From the NCBI GenBank assembly GCA_036645955.1, contig JAVXND010000016.1, positions 1-52,667 on the forward strand: DNA of 52,667 nucleotides, read 5' to 3'. Numbering within the stretch: position 1 is the stretch's first letter; the number at the start of each line of letters is the position of its first letter. This DNA is from Limiplasma sp036645955 (lineage in GTDB: Bacteria > Bacillota > Clostridia > Christensenellales > Aristaeellaceae). Shown here piece after piece: positions 16,312 to 24,696 of the stretch. Position numbers and translations under genes: made by a program. Under the pieces are notes generated by a model. The model saw only the letters and a program-made list of their open reading frames with translations, had not been told where the DNA came from and made no database searches.

Positions 16312-17511
16312 ATGATCGTAAGACCACGCTATTTGGATATTCTTCGAACCTACCGCAATGTACCGCTGGTGAAAATACTGGCGGGAATCAGACGATCGGG
16401 TAAATCCACCATTTTGGAAATGTTAGGGGAAGAGCTGGTAAGCAGCGGCATTCCCAGAGATCATATCATCAGCAGGCGGTATACCTCGGAAAGCTTTGAA
16501 GATGGAATGACCTCTAAAAAAATGTATCAAGAAATCAAAGCGAAGATAACAGATGCTTCTTGGTACTACCTTCTGCTGGATGAAGTGCAGGAAATTGACG
16601 GATGGGAAAGGGCAGTGAACAGCCTGCTGGAAGACGCCCATACCGACATTTATGTAACAGGCTCAAACTCTAAGCTGATGTCTGGTGAAATATCCACCTA
16701 CCTGACAGGAAGATATATTTCAATCCCCGTTTATACGCTGTCCTTTGCGGAATATCTGACATTTAAGAAAAGCAGTAAGCTTTCTGAAAAAGAGCTGTTG
16801 AATGAATATATTCGTATGGGCGGCTTCCCCCTTGTTGCATCAGGTAATTTTGATGAGCGATCTTCCCATCAAATTGTAGAGGGCATTTACAATTCCGTGA
16901 TTACCAGTGACATCGTCAAGCGCCATCAGGTGAAGGATTTTGATTTGTTTAGCCGTGTGGTAAAGTACGTTGTGGAAAACGTAGGCAAGACCTTTTCAGC
17001 CAATGCCATCGTAAAATTTCTAAAGAACGAAGGGCGCGCCCTGTCGGTGGAAACGGTATACAATGATTTGGAATGGCTGGAAAAGGCCTTTGTGATTTAC
17101 CGCTGTTCCAGATACGATTTGCAGGGAAAGTCGGTATTGAAAACGCAGGAGAAGTTTTACCTTGCAGACATATCGCTGAAATACAGCATCATGGGCTTTC
17201 AGCCCAAGTCGATTGCGTCCACGCTTGAAAACATTGTGTATTTTGAACTGCGCAGAAAAGGCTATGAAGTATATGTCGGTAAAAACGAAACTAAAGAGGT
17301 GGACTTTGTTGCTGTGCAGCGTGATGAGCGGGTTTATGTGCAGGTGTGCCGCAGACTGCCTGAGGACTCTGACCGCGAAACAGCAAACCTGCTGGAGATA
17401 AAGGACCATTACCCCAAGTATGTGGTAACGCTGGATGAGCTTGCCGCAGGCAATGTCAATGGCGTGAAAATGATGCACCTTGCGGATTTTTTATTGTGTG
17501 AAAAGTACTAA
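16312..17511 (+). CDS. AAA ATPase with C-terminal DUF4143 (nuclease-like) domain
   Basis: 399 residues. The N-terminal AAA_14-type ATPase has Walker A GIRRSGKST (about residue 28), Walker B YYLLLDEVQEIDGWE and sensor region VYVTGSNSKLMSGE. A winged-helix-like middle follows (GKTFSANAIVKFLKNEGRALS). The C-terminal DUF4143 part has LENIVYFELRRKGYEVYVGKNETKEVDFV, where the E...EVDF residues match the restriction-nuclease-like fold motif. Such stand-alone ATPases are common in gut anaerobes and are suspected to be mobile or toxin/defence-linked; their role is unproven. ATG at 16312 follows AAAGGAGGTG. Codon use is AT-richer than the liv genes, and the palindromic promoter suggests autoregulation. 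Confidence 0.85.
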   Translation: MIVRPRYLDILRTYRNVPLVKILAGIRRSGKSTILEMLGEELVSSGIPRDHIISRRYTSESFEDGMTSKKMYQEIKAKITDASWYYLLLDEVQEIDGWERAVNSLLEDAHTDIYVTGSNSKLMSGEISTYLTGRYISIPVYTLSFAEYLTFKKSSKLSEKELLNEYIRMGGFPLVASGNFDERSSHQIVEGIYNSVITSDIVKRHQVKDFDLFSRVVKYVVENVGKTFSANAIVKFLKNEGRALSVETVYNDLEWLEKAFVIYRCSRYDLQGKSVLKTQEKFYLADISLKYSIMGFQPKSIASTLENIVYFELRRKGYEVYVGKNETKEVDFVAVQRDERVYVQVCRRLPEDSDRETANLLEIKDHYPKYVVTLDELAAGNVNGVKMMHLADFLLCEKY

Positions 17512-17518
17512 ATTTTCT

Positions 17519-17693
17519 CTTGGGTTTGCAATGGGTGATAGCCGCTGTAGCCGCTGAAATATCAAAGGTGAATTGATCAGGATTAACGCCGATATCACTC
17601 AATGCTGTTTCGGCAATTCCAATCCTTAGCAAAACCACCTGCTGGGAGAAGCAGCAGAACAACCAGTCCCATTGTTTGTACTATTTTAGCCAT
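17519..17693 (-). pseudogene. Frameshifted PepSY-like secreted protein remnant
   Basis: ATG at 17693 starts a signal-peptide-like sequence (MAKIVQTMGLVVLLLLPAGG then FAKDWN) that stops after about 32 residues. In a neighbouring frame the text continues RIGIAETALSDIGVNPDQFTF, which resembles the start of a PepSY repeat ('A...AL..AGV....VTF'). Together they read as one small secreted PepSY protein broken by a frameshift and cut short against the convergent ATPase gene. It lies 23 bp after the permease-like gene on the same strand, so it was probably the last gene of that operon. The PepSY likeness is by eye only. Confidence 0.45.
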
Positions 17694-17716
17694 TGTATCA
17701 CAACCCGCTTTCACCT

Positions 17717-18574
17717 TTATTCTTCCTCAAAAATGCAAAAATCCATTCTACGCACAATCAGAAACAGCAGGTAAATCAGCAACGCATCGAATACGATATA
17801 GAGGGAAATCACAACCATAAGCCGCTGTGCTTCAGAACCGACATGCTCTGCTATGATGGCCCCTAAGGACGAAAAATCTGTTGGGAGGATGAGCCCTGCC
17901 GGCAAGCATTCCACCAGCAATGTAGATCGTGCCAGCAGGAGAAAGCCGTACACCGAAGGCCCTAACAGCGGATGCTTCAGCAGACTGAGCATCAGGATCA
18001 TCAGCACCATGGTATACCAAAACAGAAACAGCGGTACACCCGCAAAAAGGCAGGCCGTCCACGGTGTAAAGGATTTTCGAATAAAAGCCGAAATGAAGGC
18101 ATCCTCCTGCTCATAGCATCCAGCTTGAATGTACTGCGTATCTGTAAAGGTGCCGCTTGTGGAAGAACCGGGCAGGGCAATGAGCAAATAGGCAGTGGTC
18201 AGAAGCAGTATCATGGATAGCACCATCATCGCACAATAGACGCATTGAGCCAGCATCCACCGAAACCGGCTTGCTCTTACCAGAAGGAACTGCTGGAAGC
18301 TTATTCGTCTTGGAATTTCGCTCACCATCACCAAAAACAGAAGGCTTCCTATGGAATAAAACCCATTGTATACTTTTGTAAATAGTTTTTCTGGCAAAGT
18401 CAGTTCAAGCTTCATTCCCATGACCCAAAAGCCAGAGGTATCCACCACCACTTGCATAATGCAGTACACTACAGCACAGACCACCATGGTCCATACGCGA
18501 GGCGAGCGCACCCATGCGTCCATATTGGAAAGTGCAATTCCCAGTACTTGCTTGCGAAACGTTTTAATGTGCAT
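17717..18574 (-). CDS. Membrane protein, ABC-2 permease-like
   Basis: 285 residues with six hydrophobic segments arranged as in ABC-2-type exporter subunits. A basic amphipathic N-terminus (FRKQVLGIALSNMDAWVRSPRVW) precedes helix 1, a long outside loop follows helix 1, and another lies between helices 3 and 4 with two Cys-free charged stretches. It overlaps the end of the preceding gene, another membrane protein, by 11 bases. No ATP-binding gene is in this operon. Not recognised beyond topology. Codon use is AT-richer than the surrounding core genes. Confidence 0.5.
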   Translation of the reverse strand: MHIKTFRKQVLGIALSNMDAWVRSPRVWTMVVCAVVYCIMQVVVDTSGFWVMGMKLELTLPEKLFTKVYNGFYSIGSLLFLVMVSEIPRRISFQQFLLVRASRFRWMLAQCVYCAMMVLSMILLLTTAYLLIALPGSSTSGTFTDTQYIQAGCYEQEDAFISAFIRKSFTPWTACLFAGVPLFLFWYTMVLMILMLSLLKHPLLGPSVYGFLLLARSTLLVECLPAGLILPTDFSSLGAIIAEHVGSEAQRLMVVISLYIVFDALLIYLLFLIVRRMDFCIFEEE

Positions 18575-19352
18575 GGAGCGCTTTCCTCCTTACGCCAAAC
18601 CAATAGAGCACTGCACACACAAGAAAGAGGCAAAGCCCATAGCAAATGGAATCCATGATGATGGGTACAGTCAGCGCATCATTATAGAGATCTGCCGCAT
18701 AGGGGATTCGAAGCCCTGTAAGCATATAAACGGTTTGCGAGTTCAATACGAAATACAGAAAGGTGGGAATGGAGATCGCGAGCAATTTGTCTGGAATCCA
18801 AATGGCTACAGCCAAGCCGACCGTTGCCCATACCCCGCCCGTTAGCGCCATGCCAAAGGCGACCCAAAGCAGAATGGGTAGGCCGTGAGCAATCTGAAAC
18901 CATGGTAAATAAACGCATTCGTCGGAAAAGGGAATGATATGCGTTTCAAAAATCTCCGGCATAGAGGGCAGCGCCAAAGCATGGCACAGCCCAGCATGGA
19001 ATAAGAATGCACCGCCTACACACAAGCCGCTTGCCGTATAGTTTACCGCAAGCTGGCAAAGTGTGTATCGCAGTGAAGAGGACCGTACCAGCCGCAGTGC
19101 CATAAAGCCCGATCTGATATCGTCCACCTGACGCGGCGCACAAACAGTGCATGCGCAAAATGGAAACAAAAGCGATACGCCGCCGAAAAAAATGGGCTGT
19201 AACGACAGCTGCAACGCTGAGGGCTGACCAATAGCGCCCCAATCTCTGCTGGCAAACCATTCAGGCAAAGATAGGCCCAGCAATGATAACAGCATCAGCC
19301 CAAAGGCTATTCTGCTTCCGCCAGATGTAATGGCTTGACGAAATGTTCGCAT
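18564..19352 (-). CDS. Membrane protein, probable partner of the ABC-2-like protein
   Basis: 262 residues with about six hydrophobic helices. The pattern is short N-tail, helix 1 (FGLMLLSLLGLSL), a long first loop, then a helix with CACTVCAP, and later paired helices. The C-terminus is basic (VRRKALHAH). It overlaps the downstream membrane gene and starts 11 bp after the secreted-protein gene. It looks like a second half-permease of the same complex. No catalytic or nucleotide-binding motif is visible; specific function unknown. Confidence 0.5.
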   Translation of the reverse strand: MRTFRQAITSGGSRIAFGLMLLSLLGLSLPEWFASRDWGAIGQPSALQLSLQPIFFGGVSLLFPFCACTVCAPRQVDDIRSGFMALRLVRSSSLRYTLCQLAVNYTASGLCVGGAFLFHAGLCHALALPSMPEIFETHIIPFSDECVYLPWFQIAHGLPILLWVAFGMALTGGVWATVGLAVAIWIPDKLLAISIPTFLYFVLNSQTVYMLTGLRIPYAADLYNDALTVPIIMDSICYGLCLFLVCAVLYWFGVRRKALHAH

Positions 19353-19363
19353 GGTTCCCCGCC

Positions 19364-20554
19364 CTACTTAAGCGATTGCAGTAGCTCTGGTGCATCATAT
19401 GCACGGCTTTTGCCGCTTTTCCATGGATTGATGAGTTCACCGGTTTGCGCGTTTATATAGATGCTTGCATATTCCACCGGCTCGTCCGAAAGGATGGTCA
19501 TAGGCACCTTGTAGCTTTTTTTCGCGTCCTCAAAAAGCTCCCCTTCCATAACCCAAGTGGGCATTAACTGATAGGTATGTTTTTTGTCCAACCAAACAAC
19601 ATAACCAAGCCGCAAAGAATCGATCGTTCGCAGCTGGCCTGCTTCAATCAGCTGTCCAGCGGTTTGAAGCACGGCATCCAAGTCACAAAACGGAACATCC
19701 TCAGCCAGTATCTGCGAAGGCGCAATGAGTTTAAACTGTAAACTGCGATACAGCTCCTCGCTTCCAACCTCTTTCAAACCCTGTGTAATACAGGTTCCGC
19801 CGAGTGCACCTTTATTTTCATCCTTTCTGCTGGCACCCTCATAGTCGGCGTAGCCCTGATAGCCATATCCCAACACGGGAATGCCGCTGATCAATTGATC
19901 GAAGTATGTGAAAAGGCATCCTTGAAAGTCGGGACATTCACTCACTTTATCGTAATTGCCAGAGGTTTTATTCTTCTTGTATTTGCCCGGATCAACATGT
20001 GCATGAATCCAGTGAGGCGTAAGCGCCACCTGTTGGTCGGGGAAGTACTCCTGTGCACATTTGTTCATCAGATCCCATGTGCCTGCCATGGTCGCTGGAT
20101 TGTTCACTGCATAGGCAATGTCCATATCAAACTGTCCAAAGCGCAGCATCAATGCCCGCGGTTCACCATTGATAGCCAGCGCTGTGCCGTTTTTTTCTGC
20201 CGCGCTTTGCCAAGCTCGTCTTGTTGTGTGATTGGGCCAATCATATCTAAAAAAGCCCGACTTATTACTTAACGCAGCTTCTCCCGATTCGCTCACATCG
20301 CTCTTTGTGAGGGGGATTCCTTCAACGGCTGGCATATCTACTGCATAGTAGCAAGGGAACGCGGTGATCTCCGGCACTGAAATCGCAATATCGACGTTGA
20401 TTGTTTCGCCGCGAACCGTGCTGTAGGATTGATGCCATCCGACCTGTGCTTGCTCAGCCAATGACTGAATCGAGATGGACGGCTTTGCCGCCATGGCATT
20501 TGACGAGCAAACCAGCATTGCAAACGCAAGGAAAATGATGATGGCTTTCTTCAT
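19364..20554 (-). CDS. Secreted protein of unknown function (DUF6034-like)
   Basis: 396 residues with a signal peptide (MKKAIIIFLAFAMLVCSSNAMAA, probable cut after AMA). The rest is a soluble extracytoplasmic domain. The C-terminal part (YINAQTGELINPW) resembles PepSY-like or YycH-like secreted proteins of Clostridia, and the overall layout recalls the DUF6034 group; this is from memory and weak. Start ATG at 20554 follows AAGGAGG with nine bases spacing. It is the first gene of a four-gene minus-strand unit with two membrane proteins and the PepSY remnant, so it may act with that exporter-like pair at the cell surface. Confidence 0.55.
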   Translation of the reverse strand: MKKAIIIFLAFAMLVCSSNAMAAKPSISIQSLAEQAQVGWHQSYSTVRGETINVDIAISVPEITAFPCYYAVDMPAVEGIPLTKSDVSESGEAALSNKSGFFRYDWPNHTTRRAWQSAAEKNGTALAINGEPRALMLRFGQFDMDIAYAVNNPATMAGTWDLMNKCAQEYFPDQQVALTPHWIHAHVDPGKYKKNKTSGNYDKVSECPDFQGCLFTYFDQLISGIPVLGYGYQGYADYEGASRKDENKGALGGTCITQGLKEVGSEELYRSLQFKLIAPSQILAEDVPFCDLDAVLQTAGQLIEAGQLRTIDSLRLGYVVWLDKKHTYQLMPTWVMEGELFEDAKKSYKVPMTILSDEPVEYASIYINAQTGELINPWKSGKSRAYDAPELLQSLK

Positions 20555-20590
20555 GGTGTACCTCCTTGAATGTTTACACTATAGGACTAG

Positions 20591-20620
20591 ATTCTACTGC
20601 CATTTGTTCACCTTCTGCAA
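20591..20620 (-). promoter_or_regulatory. Possible promoter of secreted-protein operon
   Basis: -35 TTGCAG (20615-20620), 18-bp spacer, -10 TAGAAT (20591-20596), about 35 bases before the start. The remainder of 20555-20728 shows nothing else. Confidence 0.4.
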
Positions 20621-20728
20621 TCTTTTTTATGAATACCCTTCATCTATTTCCTGATACGCTGTGATTGTTTCAGGGCTAAGCTCCCATCGTTCTTCTTTCC
20701 CTTTCATTTATGAACTCCCCCCCACCCT

Positions 20729-20770
20729 CAAAAAAAACAGCGGCGCAAACCTATCGCGCCGCTGTTTTTT
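20729..20770 (-). terminator. pyrG terminator
   Basis: CAGCGGCGC (20738-20746) pairs with GCGCCGCTG (20756-20764) and is followed on the minus strand by a run of T (20730-20737). It starts four bases after the pyrG stop. Confidence 0.9.
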
Positions 20771-20774
20771 ACAT

Positions 20775-22400
20775 TCAATCGTCTTTTTCTTCGTTCAGCT
20801 TGCTGTGCTTATGCACCGCGCCCACAAACTCGCGAAACAGCGGGTGCGGACGGTTGGGGCGGCTTTTCAGCTCTGGATGGAACTGCACCGCCACAAAAAA
20901 TGGATGGGAAGGAATTTCCACAATTTCTACAAGGTTGCGGTCGGGGTTGCGCCCCGCAATCACCATTCCGCCCGCCATAAAACGGTCGAGATATTCATTG
21001 TTAAACTCAAAGCGGTGGCGGTGACGCTCCCAAATATCGTTTGTGCCATAAGCACGCTCGCTGATGGTGCCGGGCGCAAGCAAGCAGCGGTATTTGCCCA
21101 GGCGCATGGTACCGCCCAGGTTCTTTAGGTCTTGATCCTCCATCAGGCCGATCACGGGGTAGGTGGTATGCGGGTCCACCTCTGTGGTGTTGGCATCGCG
21201 CAAATCAAGCACATGGCGGGCAAACTCAATCACCGCCATTTGCATTCCCAGGCAAAGCCCCAAGAAAGGCAGGGCATGCTCACGCGCGTACTGGATGGCA
21301 ATCATTTTTCCTTCCAAGCCGCGCGCGCCAAAGCCGCCAGGCACCAGCAAACCATCCGTGCCCTCCAGCATTTCCTCTACGTTTTCAGCCGTTACATCCT
21401 CTGCGGGAATCCACTTGATGCGCACCTTTACGCCGTGGTAAATGCCGCCGTGCGACAAAGCCTCCACCACGCTCAAATACGCATCGGGAAGCTCCACATA
21501 TTTGCCCACCAGCGCCACATTGACGGTGGTTTCACTGCTTAACTGGCGCTCCACCATTTGCGTCCATTCCGTTAAATCGCATTCCTTTGCGGGAATGCCC
21601 AACAGCTTCAGCACCTGATCGTCCAGCTTTTCACGGTGAAGCATCAGCGGCACTTCATATAAGCTGCGCGCGTTGAGGTTTTGGAACACATGGTCCACAG
21701 GCAGGTTGCAAAACATGCCGATTTTCGCGCGAACCTCCAAGGGCAGCTCATGATCCGCGCGGCACACAAGCACATCGGGCGATATGCCAATGCTGCACAA
21801 ATCGCGAACGCTGTGCTGTGTAGGCTTTGTTTTTAGCTCGCCCGCCGCATTTAAATAAGGTACGAGCGTCACATGCAAATACAGGCAGTTTTCGCGCCCC
21901 ACCTCCGCGCGCATTTGACGAATGGCCTCCAAAAAAGGAAGGCTTTCAATATCGCCCACCGTGCCGCCAATTTCTGTAATGACCACATCGGGCGCGTTTT
22001 CGGTGCGGGAAACTGCCAAAATATTCTTTTTAATTTCGTTGGTGATATGCGGAATGACTTGGATGGTAGCGCCCAAATATTCGCCGCGGCGCTCACGGTC
22101 AATTACGTTTTTGTAGATGCGGCCGCTGGTCATGCTGCTGGTTCGCGTAAGGCTTTCATCCACAAAGCGCTCATAGTGGCCAAGGTCAAGGTCGGTTTCC
22201 GCACCATCATCGGTCACAAAAACCTCACCATGCTGGTATGGGTTCATGGTACCTGGGTCTACGTTGAGATAGGGATCAAACTTCTGTATGGAGACCTTTA
22301 ACCCTCTGCATTTGAGAAGCCTGCCCAACGACGCTGCCGTAATTCCCTTGCCAAGTGAGGAAACCACGCCACCCGTGACAAAAATGAATTTTGTATCCAT
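20775..22400 (-). CDS. pyrG: CTP synthase
   Basis: Makes CTP from UTP, glutamine and ATP, the last step of pyrimidine nucleotide synthesis. 541 residues. The N-terminal synthase domain begins TKFIFVTGGVVSSLGKGI (P-loop) and has EVFVTDDGAETDLDLGHYERF. The C-terminal class I glutaminase has the nucleophile Cys in FLGLCLGMQ and the His-Glu of QFHPELKSRP. ATG at 22400 is the family start; the upstream ATG at 22412 would be one base from the AAGGAGG box. It is monocistronic, with its own promoter and terminator. Confidence 0.97.
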   Translation of the reverse strand: MDTKFIFVTGGVVSSLGKGITAASLGRLLKCRGLKVSIQKFDPYLNVDPGTMNPYQHGEVFVTDDGAETDLDLGHYERFVDESLTRTSSMTSGRIYKNVIDRERRGEYLGATIQVIPHITNEIKKNILAVSRTENAPDVVITEIGGTVGDIESLPFLEAIRQMRAEVGRENCLYLHVTLVPYLNAAGELKTKPTQHSVRDLCSIGISPDVLVCRADHELPLEVRAKIGMFCNLPVDHVFQNLNARSLYEVPLMLHREKLDDQVLKLLGIPAKECDLTEWTQMVERQLSSETTVNVALVGKYVELPDAYLSVVEALSHGGIYHGVKVRIKWIPAEDVTAENVEEMLEGTDGLLVPGGFGARGLEGKMIAIQYAREHALPFLGLCLGMQMAVIEFARHVLDLRDANTTEVDPHTTYPVIGLMEDQDLKNLGGTMRLGKYRCLLAPGTISERAYGTNDIWERHRHRFEFNNEYLDRFMAGGMVIAGRNPDRNLVEIVEIPSHPFFVAVQFHPELKSRPNRPHPLFREFVGAVHKHSKLNEEKDD

Positions 22401-22440
22401 GATCAAACCCATACCTCCTTCGTCAAATCACACAACGTTC

Positions 22441-22470
22441 ATTGTAACAGGGCAAGCACGGATTCGTCAA
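22441..22470 (-). promoter_or_regulatory. pyrG promoter
   Basis: -35 TTGACG (22465-22470), 18-bp spacer, -10 TACAAT (22441-22446), about 40 bases before the ATG. No pyrimidine attenuator (G-run at the transcript start) is obvious. Confidence 0.6.
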
Positions 22471-22495
22471 GCAAAATTGTCGAAAGCTGACGCTT

Positions 22496-22990
22496 TTACG
22501 GTTGCATGCCTTTGAGCATTTCCCTTGCCGCTCTGCGCTGCCGTCCCGCTTCAAAATCGGCTTTTTCCTCCTCGGTTTCAAGCGCTAGCAGGGGTACCAT
22601 GGTGGGTTTGCCCGCATCATCCAGCGCCACCATGGTCAGGTACGCACGGTTGGCGTGCATACGCTCGCCTCCGCGGCCCAAGCGTTCTATGTAGGTATCT
22701 ACGCATACCTCCATGCTTGTTTTGCCCACAAAGGTCACGCGCCCAAGCAAAGAAACGGTATCGTTGAGGCGTGCGGGTATCAGAAATTCCAAATGATCCA
22801 CCGCCGCCGTCAGCACCTCGCGCTGTGAGTGCCTGCGTGCCACCACGCCCGCCACCACATCAATCCACTGCATGAGCATGCCGCCAAACAAATTGAAGCT
22901 TGCGTTTACATCCACCGGCATAATAATATGTACCTGCTCCGCATGGCTTTGCGCGACGGTTTTGCAGAGCCGCTCCTGTTTCAAATCCAT
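22496..22990 (-). CDS. Acyl-CoA thioesterase, hotdog fold (YkhA/YciA type)
   Basis: 164 residues of the BACH/YciA hotdog family, which hydrolyse acyl-CoA to free acid and CoA in the cytoplasm. Characteristic text is VDVNASFNLFGGMLMQWIDVVAGVVARRHS (substrate-facing helix with the catalytic Asn/Asp region), DHLEFLIPARLNDTVSLLGRVTFVGKTSMEV, and a C-terminal charged tail. The ATG at 22990 is six bases after the upstream stop. Its ribosome binding site AAAGGAG lies inside the last codons of the upstream gene, so translation is coupled to that gene. The substrate chain length cannot be told from sequence. Confidence 0.83.
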   Translation of the reverse strand: MDLKQERLCKTVAQSHAEQVHIIMPVDVNASFNLFGGMLMQWIDVVAGVVARRHSQREVLTAAVDHLEFLIPARLNDTVSLLGRVTFVGKTSMEVCVDTYIERLGRGGERMHANRAYLTMVALDDAGKPTMVPLLALETEEEKADFEAGRQRRAAREMLKGMQP

Positions 22991-22996
22991 AGGGGT

Positions 22997-24556
22997 TCAC
23001 TCCTTTCCTTTGGCACCCTTATGCGCCCTTGCCTGCGCTTGCCAAGGCGCAGGCAGGTTGGTAAGCAAGGCTTGGTACCGCTGACTTAACAAGCAAGGCT
23101 CAAAGGCTGTCAGCATCAGCAGGTGCTTTTTGGGCAGCTTGTGCAGTGTAAATAGCTCCGGAAGCTTGTCCACCAGCCGTTCCCAAAGAACCTCCTCCGC
23201 AAAGCCGCGTTTGAACTCCGCGTCCAGCAGGGTAATATCCTCCGCCGCCTGTGCCACCCGCCTTAGCAAGGGCACGGGCACCATGAAAAACGAAAGGTCA
23301 GGTATGGCGTTCACCGTGGCCAAATGGATGCGGTCATCCATCAAGGCCGAAAAATTCGGCACCGCCTGCGGACATATGGGGTGCTTAAGCAAATCGATAT
23401 TCGCCCATGCCACATGCGTAAACTCGGGGTGCTTCCGCGCCGCTTGCAGTAACAGCATCAGCTTGCTCCGTTGCATGCGCTCAACGCTTGTCATGCCCGA
23501 ATCCAGCAGGCTTCTGGGCAAAGCGGCACGGTCAGGGTAGCTGCATGTGTTGGGATAGCTTGCCCGCAAAAGCCGTTCCTGTGCGCCGCCTGTAAACAAC
23601 AGCACGGGCAAGCGCTCAATGCGCCGCATAAACCCAAAGCGCAGTATGTAAACCGGAATGGGTTTGCGCGGATTGGGCAAATCAATAAACGCGGTGGTGA
23701 TGAGCGGCATAGGTTCCTCCCGCATGCGCAAAAACGGCCGCCGCGCCTTGCTTGCCACGGGCAATTCCTGTGCGTAGGTATCCTCCACCCCAAAAAGCCC
23801 CCAGGTGGTTTTTACCCCCGCACGCTGCTGCTCGTAACGGAAGCCCGCCATTTGTTCAAAGCGCGCAAGGGTTGTGCCTGGCAGCGCGTTTTCAACAGGG
23901 CGCTTGAGCCTGCGCTCAGGCGCTTTGTTAAGGGGCCATAACAGCACCCGATCCAACGCATAGGCGGCATACCCTGCCACATAGGTATCAATGGAGAGCG
24001 TTTGAAGCTGGGGCTTCACCTCCGTTAAAAACGCGGTGGGGCCAAACAGCAGGGCGTAATCCACCGCAAGCGTGCGCACTGGTGCGGCGCTTAAAACCAG
24101 CGGCAAGCCGCGTTCCAGCAGTACGCCGCCATTCTTAAAATTCTGCGCAAAGGCAGGTAAAAACATAGCTGGCGGCAAAGCCTCCTCCGCCGCGCTTGCA
24201 TGACCCGTCAGCAGTGCATAGCGGTTCGCCGTTCCCTTCAAGCGGCTAAAAAGCCCGCGATCCCACTTCTGTGCAAAATGATGTGCGCCCAAGAGAATCA
24301 AAAAATGGGATTCATCGCTGAAAAGCGGAAGCACGCCCTGAATCTGCTGTTTCTGATCAAAAAAGCGCATATCCGCATGCCCGGGCACGCCCTCGCCCTT
24401 TGGCAAAGCCGAAAAAGCCTCTTCAAAGCTCAGGTCCACCGCAAAACGCAGACCAAAAGGGCTTGCCGCCGTCGAAAGTGCCTCTTGCACTGTTTCCACA
24501 GCCGTTTTGGCGTCGGGCAGGTCAAAAATAATCACCAGTATTCTTGTCATCGGCAC
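22997..24556 (-). CDS. Large protein, possible glycosyltransferase, unrecognised
   Basis: 519 residues, soluble and without a signal peptide. The N-terminal third (MTRILVIIFDLPDAKTAVETV, then ILLGAHHFAQKWDRGL) looks like an alpha/beta fold that could be a GT-A-like domain. The C-terminal third (LLFTGGAQERLLRASYPNTCSY, RSKLMLLLQAARKHPEFTHVAWANIDLLKHPICPQ) resembles HtrL/YibB-type glycosyltransferase-like text ('KL..L..A...P...H..W.D'), without a clear DxD. GTG at 24556 is ten bases from GGGAGGC; ATG at 24550 is nearly as good. It shares a promoter region with divergent capF, and the thioesterase gene follows it with coupling. Function is inferred weakly. Confidence 0.45.
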   Translation of the reverse strand: MPMTRILVIIFDLPDAKTAVETVQEALSTAASPFGLRFAVDLSFEEAFSALPKGEGVPGHADMRFFDQKQQIQGVLPLFSDESHFLILLGAHHFAQKWDRGLFSRLKGTANRYALLTGHASAAEEALPPAMFLPAFAQNFKNGGVLLERGLPLVLSAAPVRTLAVDYALLFGPTAFLTEVKPQLQTLSIDTYVAGYAAYALDRVLLWPLNKAPERRLKRPVENALPGTTLARFEQMAGFRYEQQRAGVKTTWGLFGVEDTYAQELPVASKARRPFLRMREEPMPLITTAFIDLPNPRKPIPVYILRFGFMRRIERLPVLLFTGGAQERLLRASYPNTCSYPDRAALPRSLLDSGMTSVERMQRSKLMLLLQAARKHPEFTHVAWANIDLLKHPICPQAVPNFSALMDDRIHLATVNAIPDLSFFMVPVPLLRRVAQAAEDITLLDAEFKRGFAEEVLWERLVDKLPELFTLHKLPKKHLLMLTAFEPCLLSQRYQALLTNLPAPWQAQARAHKGAKGKE

Positions 24557-24599
24557 CTGAAAGCTGCCTCCCTCTGTTGTAAAAAAGCTTACCCTATGC

Positions 24600-24628
24600 A
24601 TTATAAAGGACGCAGAAGCGATGGTCAA
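24600..24628 (-). promoter_or_regulatory. Promoter of the glycosyltransferase-like gene
   Basis: -35 TTGACC (24623-24628), 17-bp spacer, -10 TATAAT (24600-24605). Confidence 0.75.
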
Positions 24629-24631
24629 GTG

Positions 24632-24660
24632 TTGACATATGGATGCTGTTTTTGTATCAT
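24632..24660 (+). promoter_or_regulatory. capF promoter
   Basis: -35 TTGACA (24632-24637), 17-bp spacer, -10 TATCAT (24655-24660). Its -35 box is three bases from the -35 box of the divergent promoter. Confidence 0.75.
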
Positions 24661-24696
24661 AGGGCGAGGAAATGTTTGTATGAGGAGGATGACTTT

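Noticed and set aside
22400..22412. Upstream ATG as pyrG start
   Set aside because: It lies one base from the AAGGAGG box; the family start is the ATG at 22400.
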